A DNA stretch of 5,177 bases from Spirochaetaceae bacterium. GTDB taxonomy: Bacteria; Spirochaetota; Spirochaetia; DSM-27196; SKKC01. Under the pieces are notes generated by a model, which was not told the DNA's origin, did not search any database, and saw nothing but the letters and a program-made list of their open reading frames with translations. The translations under genes were made by a program, and so were the position numbers. The stretch lies in contig PUOG01000188.1 in assembly GCA_003552745.1 (NCBI GenBank), positions 1 through 5,177 of the forward strand, read 5' to 3'. Each line of letters begins with the position of its first letter. The stretch's first letter is position 1. This document shows, piece by piece, positions 1-5,177 of the stretch.

Positions 1-2
1 AG

Positions 3-26
3 AAGTGCGAAGAGGGCGCTGCACTT
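3..26. repeat. Short inverted repeat next to the larger stem-loop
   Basis: AAGTGC at 3-8 is complementary to GCACTT at 21-26, giving a 6-bp stem with a 12-nt loop. One further G-T wobble is possible inside. It sits 7 nt from the 12-bp stem-loop, so in RNA form the two would make tandem hairpins. A stem this short can arise by chance, and its function is not known. Confidence 0.4.
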
Positions 27-33
27 GAGGACG

Positions 34-76
34 AAGCGTATGTTGGAGCGTCTCCGCTGCTTCACAACATACGCTT
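34..76. repeat. Perfect 12-bp inverted repeat (stem-loop)
   Basis: AAGCGTATGTTG at 34-45 is exactly complementary to CAACATACGCTT at 65-76. The 19-nt spacer itself contains a 4-bp stem (AGCG at 47-50 with CGCT at 55-58, loop TCTC). Read on the minus strand, the hairpin begins about 21 nt after the stop codon of the HEAT-repeat gene. No T-tract follows on either strand, so it is not a classical intrinsic terminator. It could be a 3'-end stabilising hairpin, a Rho-associated 3' structure, a small structured RNA or a dispersed palindromic repeat. The pairing is seen directly; the role is unknown. Confidence 0.75.
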
Positions 77-97
77 ATATCAGAAATCTCGAACGTT

Positions 98-805
98 TCA
101 CAGTCCTCCGAGAACGGAGAGAGTTTGTCGCGCCTGTTCACGCACGAGTCTGTTGTACGGCCCGGTGGATATTTGAACGAGACTGTTAACGAGTGTGCTG
201 GTTGCGAGCTGGTCCGGCTGGTCGCCGGCGAGGCGCTCCATCGACATGAGCGTCACGTACATCAGGTTATTGTCCGGGTTGTCACGTGCGTTTTCGCGGT
301 TCAGCACCCGTGCGAGACGCACGGCTCCGCGACCTTCGTCGTCGAGGCCTACATGACCGAGGGCGTGTATCGCCTGCGAGAGCACCATCGGCTCCCGCTC
401 ATATTCCATTATCTCGAGGAGCGCACTCCTCGACTGGGGCCCTCCGATCTCACCGAGCAGCTCGGCGGCGTCTCTTCGAATGTCCGGATTATTGTACAGG
501 ACTCGACCGCCGACCCGAACCTGATACGAGGATCCGTCGGTGGCCAACAGCCGCAGAATAGCGATACGTGGCGAATCGTCGGCAGCGATTGCTCCATCTT
601 CGACCAGTGTACGCAGTGTTTCGAGCGCTTGTTCCTTATGGTCTCGCCGGGAGGAGAGAGCCTGCGTTCGAAGAACCTGTATTCCGATGTCTTCCTGGAG
701 ATAGAGCTCTTCCACCGTCATGACACGTTCCTCGGCAGGTAAGAGCCCGGTCATAGCCGGAAGCAGAATCGCCGCGGTGATTATCGCGATTGCCGTTTTT
801 GTCAT
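98..805 (-). CDS. Exported HEAT-repeat protein
   Basis: This 235-aa protein is predicted to be exported and to act as a helical-repeat scaffold for protein contacts; its partner is unknown. The first ~24 residues look like a Sec signal peptide: Lys3, a hydrophobic core at about 5-22, and a plausible signal peptidase I site after LPA (residue 24) before EER. The mature part has HEAT-like helix pairs at about 107-136, 138-170 and 180-212 and a final half-repeat at 217-235, with the usual pattern of Ala/Leu helices (RRDAAELLGEIG, SQAIHALGHVG). I chose the ATG at 805 because GGAGA lies 6 nt upstream. An ATG at 811 and a GTG at 826 are also in frame, but 811 directly abuts the Shine-Dalgarno sequence. 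It follows the lipoprotein gene on the same strand after 83 nt, so co-transcription is possible. HEAT family membership is fairly secure; the specific function is not known. Confidence 0.85.
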   Translation of the reverse strand: MTKTAIAIITAAILLPAMTGLLPAEERVMTVEELYLQEDIGIQVLRTQALSSRRDHKEQALETLRTLVEDGAIAADDSPRIAILRLLATDGSSYQVRVGGRVLYNNPDIRRDAAELLGEIGGPQSRSALLEIMEYEREPMVLSQAIHALGHVGLDDEGRGAVRLARVLNRENARDNPDNNLMYVTLMSMERLAGDQPDQLATSTLVNSLVQISTGPYNRLVREQARQTLSVLGGL

Positions 806-811
806 TGTCAT

Positions 812-816
812 TCTCC
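812..816 (-). promoter_or_regulatory. Ribosome binding site that decides the HEAT gene start
   Basis: On the minus strand GGAGA lies 6 nt before the ATG at 805. This favours that start over the in-frame GTG at 826, which lies upstream of the site, and over the ATG at 811, which begins immediately after it. Confidence 0.6.
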
Positions 817-848
817 ATAGCCACACGTATCTACACTGGGTGCTACAA

Positions 849-876
849 AGTATATCCAGCGGCGACTCAAATTCCA
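849..876 (-). promoter_or_regulatory. Possible promoter for the HEAT-repeat gene
   Basis: On the minus strand a TATACT (849-854, five of six matches to the -10 consensus) follows a weak TGGAAT (871-876, three of six matches to the -35) with a 16-nt spacer. Transcription would begin near 842 and give a leader of about 37 nt before the ATG at 805. If used, the HEAT gene would be transcribed separately from the lipoprotein gene. The -35 match is poor, so this is tentative. Confidence 0.3.
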
Positions 877-888
877 GCCGTTCCCCGT

Positions 889-1464
889 TCAGTAGCGATC
901 GATTTCCCAGCCGTCATCCCAGATCAGGTGATAGAGCACGAACTCCTCTCCATTAACCTTCGCGAACGCAATCGCTCTTTGTTCGTCGATAATCTTCACT
1001 CGATCGACCGACGTGTCGTGCCGGCTCATTCGCACGACATGATCGAAGTAGTCCTGGAGCGATTCGAGGTGTATTCCCGCGTGTCGTAGCCTGGCATGTT
1101 GCGATAAGCGCTCGAGTTTCTGGGCGTCGCCGTAGTGCTCACGGTAACCGTCGCTCAATAGTTTTTTCCAACCATCGAAATCACCTCGATCGATCAGCTG
1201 TTGGGTCTCCCTTGCGAACCGCTGAGCGCTTATCAGAACCGTATCGGAGTCCAACGACCGCAGATCACCGACCCGTTCGATTCGTGACTCGGGGCTCTCG
1301 GTCGCAGGCGCCGGTGGGATAGATGCAGCACGATTCGTACGCCGCACTACGTCGTCTCCGGGGGAGTCGGGTGGATTCGTGGCGCAAGCGACGAACAAAG
1401 CGAGAACAATTGCGCCGGAGATCATTACGTGTGCCGCGGTCGTCAGCGACGGCGACCGGTCCAT
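889..1464 (-). CDS. Probable lipoprotein with NTF2-like C-terminal domain
   Basis: This 191-aa protein is probably a membrane-anchored lipoprotein. Residues 13-26 are hydrophobic and end in LFVAC, with Cys27 as the likely lipidated residue. The lipobox is loose (Phe at -3, Val at -2, Ala at -1), as is tolerated in spirochaetes. Residues about 28-65 are rich in Pro, Ser and Arg and look like a flexible tether. Residues about 75-191 resemble the NTF2/SnoaL-like fold: a helical start with GDFDGW and LLSDGYREHYG, and a closing strand DDGWEIDRY typical of the last beta strand in that superfamily. Such domains act as small ligand-binding or protein-association modules; no catalytic residues can be assigned. 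The start at 1464 gives a signal peptide with an N-terminal Arg but has no clear Shine-Dalgarno sequence. The ATG at 1425 would leave a signal of only 13 residues without positive charge, so it is less likely. The fold call is from pattern only. Confidence 0.75.
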   Translation of the reverse strand: MDRSPSLTTAAHVMISGAIVLALFVACATNPPDSPGDDVVRRTNRAASIPPAPATESPESRIERVGDLRSLDSDTVLISAQRFARETQQLIDRGDFDGWKKLLSDGYREHYGDAQKLERLSQHARLRHAGIHLESLQDYFDHVVRMSRHDTSVDRVKIIDEQRAIAFAKVNGEEFVLYHLIWDDGWEIDRY

Positions 1465-1467
1465 TGC

Positions 1468-1496
1468 TGGAAGCTTAGGAAAGGATATTCTATAAT
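1468..1496 (+). promoter_or_regulatory. Candidate promoter for the 692-aa protein gene
   Basis: A perfect -10 hexamer TATAAT lies at 1491-1496. The best hexamer 17 nt upstream is TGGAAG at 1468-1473, a weak three-of-six -35. Transcription would begin near 1503 and give a leader of about 33 nt to the ATG at 1536. The -10 overlaps by two bases the opposed TAGAAT of the divergent lipoprotein gene. Confidence 0.5.
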
Positions 1497-1501
1497 GTCA
1501 A
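1472..1501 (-). promoter_or_regulatory. Candidate promoter elements for the lipoprotein gene
   Basis: Two alternatives are visible on the minus strand. A TAGAAT at 1487-1492 (five of six to the -10 consensus) would start transcription near 1480 and leave about 16 nt before the ATG at 1464, but it has no good -35. Alternatively a consensus TTGACA at 1496-1501 pairs with TAAGCT at 1472-1477 (18-nt spacer, key T, A and T positions kept). That would start transcription almost at the ATG and give a leaderless mRNA. Sequence alone does not decide between them. Confidence 0.4.
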
Positions 1502-1524
1502 TCAAATCGCGGACCTGATTCCGA

Positions 1525-1529
1525 AGAGG
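1525..1529 (+). promoter_or_regulatory. Ribosome binding site for the 692-aa protein gene
   Basis: AGAGG lies 6 nt upstream of the ATG at 1536 and supports that start. A second purine run, AGGGG, directly abuts the ATG and is too close to act as the Shine-Dalgarno sequence. Confidence 0.55.
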
Positions 1530-1535
1530 CAGGGG

Positions 1536-3614
1536 ATGTCGAAGCCTGACGATATACTTGAGCTCCTGAATGCTTATGCGACACGGACCGAAACTCCGCG
1601 CATCCCCTTCGACGCCTTTGTGCGCTTCTGTCGTAAGGTAGCAGAGCGTAAGGGAACTCAAGAGGAGCGGTTCGTCGATCTGGCGGGAGCGCAGATCGAG
1701 CCCATTCTCATCTCGCATTTGCGGTCTCTATCGCAGCGCGGGCCGGTGACTGTTTCGTTCTCGGACGGGGTTCCGACCGAAGTCTACTATTCGGAGTACT
1801 ATCTCTCTCGGGTTGCGAAACTGTATGACCAGATGGATACGCAACCGTCGCGCCCCTTTCCCAATGAGGACAATATAGATTTCGCCCTGCCGTCGGAGGT
1901 CGTTCATCCGGTGGTCGTGAGCGATGAGTTCACGAAATGGATCGAAGCGGACGACGAAGCGTCCGAACGACTGCTGAGACTCCAGTTTCCGGATGCGCTT
2001 CCGAGCGTCCTCGTTCCTTCGGAAATGATTCCGGAAAAGCTCCTTCCGATCTGCATTCAGAAGATACGGCTACACCTGCGCAACGAGAGAAACGCCGGGT
2101 ATATGCATCACAAGCTGTTGAACTATTTCCCGACCCGCGAGATCGCACTTCGTGAGACATTAAACCAACTGCTGACCACGCCACGCGATTCGGTAGCCGC
2201 GATTCAGAAGCCGACCGACTTTACGTACAATTTCTGGACGCAAGTGTGTAGTACACTGATCAAGGAAGCACGAGCGGGGGAGCATGAATCGCACGAGGCC
2301 GAAATCGGTGTCCCTCAGGCCGCGCACCTCATTGGGTACTACAATACCCATTATCGTGGGGCCGATCAGAAGAGGCGGGAGGCCGAGCACGCCGAAAAGA
2401 CGTTGCAGCGCGCCCTGGACCAGCGAACCGAGCCCTTTACGTTTGCCGAGATCGCTGAACTCCCGGACGAGCGTGGAAATCCGCTGTCGAAGCGACTATC
2501 GACCGAGCGAATTGCGGCGATTATCGAGTCACGTATGTCCACCGAGAGCGAAACAGAGCTTCCCGATATTCTGCTCGTGCGGGGAGCCGACGAGCGCGAC
2601 TACTACATAATGCGCACCCATGCCCTCGCGTACGTGCTTGGAACCCGTTCCCGTCTTGCGGACGAGTTGAAGCGGTTCTACACACAAGCGTGGTATCGTG
2701 CTCTTCGCACCGACCGAATCAGCCCGGTTCTGAAGAGCGACGAGGAGTTCGATCGACACATTCGAAGCGAGCTCCGGAAACGGGCGCCGGTCTTCTCCGG
2801 AATGCTGCAGTACGAACTCCTTACGTTTCTTTCACGGCAAGCACCTCCCGACGGCGCGTTCCAGGCCGATCTGCGTCTGATGCTCGATACCGACGGCGAG
2901 ACGATACGGCCGATGCCGGAGGTTTTCGAGCTCGACCGCAAGCGCCTTATGAAGGACGCCGAGCTCACACTCCCCTTCTACCTCGCGACACCGCTCTTCC
3001 GTGCGATCGCCCGCTTTCTCCGCTACATTTTCGGCGTAAGGCGCGACTACGAAATGGAGGAGGCGAGCTCCGGGAGGCAGGTGCGGCGCCGGTCGGCAGG
3101 AGGACGGTCGGACGATGATGCCTCGGAGAACGAGCTCGACGACGACCTGGCGGACACACGAGATATCGCCGGTTCGAGGGCGAAACACGAGGAGGACGCC
3201 GATGGAACCGAGACCAGTCTGATCGCGGCCCGTCGGGCACGTGGCAAGACTAAAGCCTCGGTCGGCCAGAAGCCGGTTTCCGCGGAGTATCAGGAGAAGG
3301 TGAAAGAGATCGCTCGCGACTTTATCCCGGACGGCAAGAGTATCGATCAGGCGATGAAGGAGCTGGTCGACCAATGGAACCCTTTACTCGACGCCACTGC
3401 AAAAAAGAATCTGGTTGAAGATGTTAACTCACTCGTCCGCGATTTTCTCCGTCGGATGCGTGCCGGCTTTCGTGTGGCACCCCCCGGGCCCGATCGGATA
3501 CGTCACATGGCCGGTGAGCTTGCCGAGAAGGATGCCTTCAGCAAGATCCGCCGAAAGCAGGCGCTTCGACGGTACATTGAGCTGTATATGCTGAAACTGC
3601 TCGGGAAGCTGTGA
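1536..3614 (+). CDS. Large protein of unknown function (692 aa)
   Basis: I do not recognise this protein. It has no signal peptide and no clear transmembrane segment, so it is probably cytoplasmic. It is mostly alpha-helical and charged. The most hydrophobic stretch is about 478-500 (LTLPFYLATPLFRAIARFL, then RYIFG), which looks like an amphipathic or membrane-touching helix rather than a spanning one. Residues about 503-580 are low in hydrophobics, with a basic run (RQVRRR near 514-519) followed by Asp/Glu-rich segments (DDDAS, ELDDDLAD). This is very likely a disordered linker. It separates a large N-terminal region (1-500) from a C-terminal helical domain (about 583-692) ending in a Lys/Arg-rich helix. 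I see no Walker, nuclease, helicase or methylase motif. The start has a Shine-Dalgarno sequence and a TATAAT-type promoter upstream. The gene is transcribed alone and converges with the exonuclease gene. Coding is well supported by the uninterrupted frame and natural-looking composition; function is unknown. Confidence 0.9.
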   Translation: MSKPDDILELLNAYATRTETPRIPFDAFVRFCRKVAERKGTQEERFVDLAGAQIEPILISHLRSLSQRGPVTVSFSDGVPTEVYYSEYYLSRVAKLYDQMDTQPSRPFPNEDNIDFALPSEVVHPVVVSDEFTKWIEADDEASERLLRLQFPDALPSVLVPSEMIPEKLLPICIQKIRLHLRNERNAGYMHHKLLNYFPTREIALRETLNQLLTTPRDSVAAIQKPTDFTYNFWTQVCSTLIKEARAGEHESHEAEIGVPQAAHLIGYYNTHYRGADQKRREAEHAEKTLQRALDQRTEPFTFAEIAELPDERGNPLSKRLSTERIAAIIESRMSTESETELPDILLVRGADERDYYIMRTHALAYVLGTRSRLADELKRFYTQAWYRALRTDRISPVLKSDEEFDRHIRSELRKRAPVFSGMLQYELLTFLSRQAPPDGAFQADLRLMLDTDGETIRPMPEVFELDRKRLMKDAELTLPFYLATPLFRAIARFLRYIFGVRRDYEMEEASSGRQVRRRSAGGRSDDDASENELDDDLADTRDIAGSRAKHEEDADGTETSLIAARRARGKTKASVGQKPVSAEYQEKVKEIARDFIPDGKSIDQAMKELVDQWNPLLDATAKKNLVEDVNSLVRDFLRRMRAGFRVAPPGPDRIRHMAGELAEKDAFSKIRRKQALRRYIELYMLKLLGKL

Positions 3615-3623
3615 TGAGAGCTG

Positions 3624-3652
3624 TGCGAGGTCACACCTCCCGCATTCTGTTC
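3624..3652 (+). terminator. Weak intrinsic terminator between convergent genes
   Basis: GAGGT at 3627-3631 pairs with ACCTC at 3635-3639 around a CAC loop. The stem extends through TGC (3624-3626) with GCA (3642-3644) if a CC bulge at 3640-3641 is allowed. The T-rich run TTCTGTTC follows at 3645-3652 on the plus strand, so the hairpin would best serve the 692-aa gene. It overlaps the stop codon of the opposing exonuclease gene. The minus strand has no T-tract after the stem. Confidence 0.4.
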
Positions 3653-4217
3653 AGGTGAGAACCTCCGAAAGAGTTACCTCGCCCATGAAACTGAGCTGCT
3701 GTGCGCACGCCTGGAATACCTTCATGCACATGTATGCGTCGTCGCGAGCCCGGTGGGCGTTATTCGGTGGTATCTCGAGCATTTCAACTAGTGACTGCAG
3801 CGAGTAGCTGCGCAGGCGTGGAAACGCTCTCTGAGCGAGTATCTGGGTATCGATGACGCGGTTCGATACCTCGGGTAATCCGGTCTCCTGCAATGCCGCC
3901 CGTAGAAAGCCGAGGTCGAACTGAGCATTGTGAGCGATGAGAATCGCACCTTCGCATATCTCCATGAAATCGGGCAGAACTTCCGCGATCACCGGTTTGT
4001 CGCGTACCATCTCATCCCGGATTCCGGAAACCGCGGCGGCATCTTCCGGTATTTCGCGCTCCGGGTTCACGAGCAGTTCGACTTCCCCGAGAACCTCGGT
4101 CCCCTTGAAGCGAACCGCCCCGATTTCGATGATACGGTCGAGTCCAACTTGCAGGCCGGTGGTTTCGAAGTCGAATGCGGCAAATTCCGTGTCCGCGACT
4201 GATAGCTCGGTGTTCAT
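3651..4217 (-). CDS. DEDDh 3'-5' exonuclease, DnaQ/PolC epsilon-like
   Basis: This 188-aa protein is a stand-alone exonuclease domain of the DnaQ-like DEDDh family. Such enzymes remove nucleotides from 3' ends using two metal ions, either as polymerase proofreading subunits or as separate DNA/RNA trimming enzymes. All motifs are intact: Exo I FDFETTGL (Asp16, Glu18), Exo II HNAQFDLGFL (Asp101), and Exo III HRARDDA with His155 and Asp160 in the HxAxxD form. The region IPEDAAAVSGIRDEMV (56-71) is the usual link after Exo I. The protein ends soon after Exo III, with no polymerase, UvrC-like or helicase extension, which matches short family members. The ATG at 4217 puts Exo I at the normal distance from the N terminus but lacks a clear Shine-Dalgarno sequence. 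It is monocistronic here, divergent from the 98-aa gene and convergent with the 692-aa gene. I do not assign dnaQ because proofreading cannot be told from other roles. Confidence 0.93.
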   Translation of the reverse strand: MNTELSVADTEFAAFDFETTGLQVGLDRIIEIGAVRFKGTEVLGEVELLVNPEREIPEDAAAVSGIRDEMVRDKPVIAEVLPDFMEICEGAILIAHNAQFDLGFLRAALQETGLPEVSNRVIDTQILAQRAFPRLRSYSLQSLVEMLEIPPNNAHRARDDAYMCMKVFQACAQQLSFMGEVTLSEVLT

Positions 4218-4226
4218 CGGAACCGC

Positions 4227-4232
4227 ATTGTA
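4227..4232 (-). promoter_or_regulatory. Possible -10 element close to the exonuclease start
   Basis: On the minus strand TACAAT (five of six to the -10 consensus) ends 9 nt before the ATG at 4217. The hexamer 17 nt upstream is TTTCCC, a weak -35. If used, the transcript would begin near 4220 and be almost leaderless, which would fit the missing Shine-Dalgarno sequence. The evidence is weak. Confidence 0.25.
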
Positions 4233-4265
4233 CCGGTCGATCGGCTTCCGGGAAAGCTCTCTTTG

Positions 4266-4295
4266 TTGACGCGTACGTGCGAATAGACATACCGT
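4266..4295 (+). promoter_or_regulatory. Possible promoter for the 98-aa gene
   Basis: TTGACG at 4266-4271 matches the -35 consensus at five of six positions. An 18-nt spacer leads to TACCGT at 4290-4295, which keeps only the key T, A and T of the -10. Transcription would then start at about the GTG at 4302, implying a leaderless or nearly leaderless mRNA. Confidence 0.3.
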
Positions 4296-4301
4296 GTCAG
4301 C

Positions 4302-4598
4302 GTGCAGTTTCAGGAGTTACTGGACGAACAGGCACTCGAGTTCGATGATATCCGCTGGTATCGCGCCGAGCAGCTCGCCGAGGAATTTATCACGCTCTCC
4401 GATCAGCCAATGGATCTTACGCGCCGGATATGGTCCGGGGAGGTTGAACGGCGTCTTCGGTCGCTTGGCGAAGAGTTCGTACCCGAGATTCAGGAGCAGT
4501 TCGAGCGTGGCCTACTCGATGAGAGCGACCTGCACCGGCTTGTCGCCGAGATCGCTGCCGCCAAAATGCGGCGAAATCGTGCCGGCGAAGGCTCCTGA
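4302..4598 (+). CDS. Small protein of unknown function (98 aa)
   Basis: I do not recognise this protein. It is short, acidic in its middle part, rich in Glu, Leu and Arg, and predicted to be almost entirely helical, with no signal peptide or membrane segment. Amphipathic helices are likely at about 4-32, 43-68 and 72-92, and the C-terminal part (AKMRRNRAGE) is basic. The product looks like a natural protein and the other frames here do not. The start is the GTG at 4302: an in-frame TAG at 4284 blocks any earlier start, and no ATG occurs before codon 36. No Shine-Dalgarno sequence precedes the GTG. The gene diverges from the exonuclease gene and ends only 23 nt from the stop of the opposing phosphohexomutase gene. 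A role as a small helical adaptor would be a guess. Confidence 0.7.
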   Translation: MQFQELLDEQALEFDDIRWYRAEQLAEEFITLSDQPMDLTRRIWSGEVERRLRSLGEEFVPEIQEQFERGLLDESDLHRLVAEIAAAKMRRNRAGEGS

Positions 4599-4621
4599 AT
4601 CGAGCGAACGGACCGAACCGA

Positions 4622-5177
4622 CTAACGACCACCCGGGATAAGGCGATCGATCTCTCGTTCGACTTGCGCAATTCGGTCACTTGCGTTTTTTCTCGCGTCC
4701 TCGGGGGGTATAGTCGGATCGACTTGAACCGAAACATAGAACTTAATCTTCGGTTCGGTCCCCGAGGGGCGCACCGAGAGAATCGTCGCATCTTCGAGGA
4801 CGAATTGCAGAACATTCGAAACCGGCAGATCGATCCCGTTCAGTTGAACCCCGCTTCCAGGCTCGATTGTAACCCGGCGCTGGTAGTCATGAACCCGTAA
4901 CACTTTCAAGCCGGCAAGATGATCGGGTGTGCTGTCGCGAAGCGTGGTCATCAGATCGGCCATGACCTTTGCGCCGTCACGTCCGTGGAAGTAGCCACTG
5001 ATCGTCCGCTCCTCGAAGTAACCGAATCGCCGATAGATCTCTTCGAGTCTTTCGAACAGCGATTTGCCCTGCGTACGGTAGTGCAGCGCCATTTCCGCGG
5101 TGAGCACCGTCGCCGTGATCGCATCCTTATCGCGAACTTCGGTTCCGATCATATAGCCGTAGCTTTCTTCATCGCCG
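4622..5177 (-). CDS. Phosphoglucomutase/phosphomannomutase, PGM2/PgcA type (C-terminal part)
   Basis: This is the C-terminal 184 residues of an alpha-D-phosphohexomutase; the N-terminal part lies beyond the right edge. These cytoplasmic enzymes interconvert hexose 1-phosphates and 6-phosphates through a phosphoserine enzyme and Mg2+, linking glycolysis to glycogen, cell-wall and sugar-nucleotide synthesis. The visible part begins within the sugar-binding loop (GDEESYGY, then VRDKDAI), which marks the PGM2/PgcA branch. It carries the phosphate-binding loop RPSGTEPKIKFY at about fragment residues 136-147, preceded by LPVSNVLQFVLED. The phosphoserine and metal-binding loops would be in the missing part. 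PGM2-type proteins are usually about 570-600 aa, so roughly a third is present. An ATG at 5152 is internal and not the start, because the frame continues to the window edge through conserved sequence. Whether glucose or mannose phosphate is the main substrate cannot be told. Confidence 0.95.
   Translation of the reverse strand, partial: GDEESYGYMIGTEVRDKDAITATVLTAEMALHYRTQGKSLFERLEEIYRRFGYFEERTISGYFHGRDGAKVMADLMTTLRDSTPDHLAGLKVLRVHDYQRRVTIEPGSGVQLNGIDLPVSNVLQFVLEDATILSVRPSGTEPKIKFYVSVQVDPTIPPEDARKNASDRIAQVEREIDRLIPGGR

Larger units (their letters stand above)
1..97. other. Non-coding stretch with tandem inverted repeats
   Basis: I see no supported gene here. Plus-strand frames 1 and 3 stay open from the left edge, but they run into the 3' end of the opposing HEAT-repeat gene and have no recognisable product. 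The notable content is two inverted repeats, at 3-26 and 34-76, lying just downstream of the HEAT-repeat gene in its own direction. The left neighbour is outside the window, so it is unknown whether this is a convergent or a co-directional junction. Confidence 0.5.

Noticed and set aside
106..119. CTCCG / CGGAG hairpin with AGAA loop as a terminator
   Set aside because: It lies inside the last codons of the HEAT gene and is followed by no T-tract on either strand. A 5-bp stem is easily met by chance.
1..171. Plus-strand frame 3, open from the left edge, as the C-terminal end of a gene
   Set aside because: The first stretch looks faintly protein-like, but it would overlap the HEAT gene 3' end by about 75 nt, runs through the strong inverted repeat, and has no recognisable domain.
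125..742. Long plus-strand open frame (205 codons) opposite the HEAT-repeat gene
   Set aside because: It is antisense to a gene with a clear signal peptide and repeats. Its product is rich in His, Cys and Arg with no domain, as expected for a shadow frame.
2690..3118. Plus-strand open frame (142 codons) in another frame of the 692-aa gene
   Set aside because: The product is Arg/Ser/Pro-rich, typical of an off-frame reading of GC-rich coding DNA.
2832..3374. Minus-strand open frame (180 codons) inside the 692-aa gene
   Set aside because: It is antisense to a well-supported gene. Its composition is Arg/Cys/Pro-rich without domain signal, and there is no ribosome binding site or context.
4294..4641. 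Plus-strand 115-codon frame overlapping the 98-aa gene
   Set aside because: The alternative frame gives a Ser/Arg/Pro-rich product, while the 4302-4598 frame gives a balanced helical protein.
4417..4815. Minus-strand open frame (132 codons) spanning the 98-aa gene and the phosphohexomutase 3' end
   Set aside because: It crosses two better-supported genes, and its product is Arg/Ser-rich without any motif.
5152..5152. ATG at 5152 (minus strand) as the start of the phosphohexomutase gene
   Set aside because: The frame continues upstream to the window edge through the conserved GDEESYGY sugar-binding loop, so this Met is internal and the gene is cut by the window.

Overview
The window looks like ordinary chromosomal DNA from a bacterium of moderate GC content, with compactly packed genes. 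No mobile element, CRISPR array, tRNA or rRNA was seen. The organism cannot be fixed from the sequence. A spirochaete is my best guess, from the loose lipobox, the exported HEAT-repeat protein and large proteins I cannot place in a family. This is inference only.

Layout from left to right. Bases 1-97 hold no supported gene but contain two inverted repeats, one of them a perfect 12-bp stem. A minus-strand gene (98-805) encodes an exported HEAT-repeat protein. A second minus-strand gene (889-1464) encodes a probable lipoprotein with an NTF2-like C-terminal part. A short AT-rich divergent region at about 1465-1535 carries overlapping opposed promoter-like elements. It separates the lipoprotein gene from a 692-codon plus-strand gene (1536-3614) of unknown function. 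That gene converges on a minus-strand DEDDh exonuclease of DnaQ type (3651-4217), with a weak terminator-like hairpin between them. A small plus-strand gene (4302-4598, GTG start, 98 aa) diverges from the exonuclease gene. It converges with the C-terminal third of a PGM2/PgcA-type phosphoglucomutase/phosphomannomutase on the minus strand (4622 to the window edge).

The genes alternate in direction, so apart from a possible lipoprotein and HEAT-protein pair there is no long operon. Only two genes have a biochemical role that can be assigned with confidence: the exonuclease and the phosphohexomutase. The two minus-strand genes at the left encode cell-envelope proteins with protein-interaction or ligand-binding folds. 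The 692-aa and 98-aa proteins are the real unknowns. I found no convincing novel multi-gene system. The best second-look items are the perfect stem-loop at 34-76, the near-symmetric bidirectional -10 region at 1487-1496, and the two unknown proteins.
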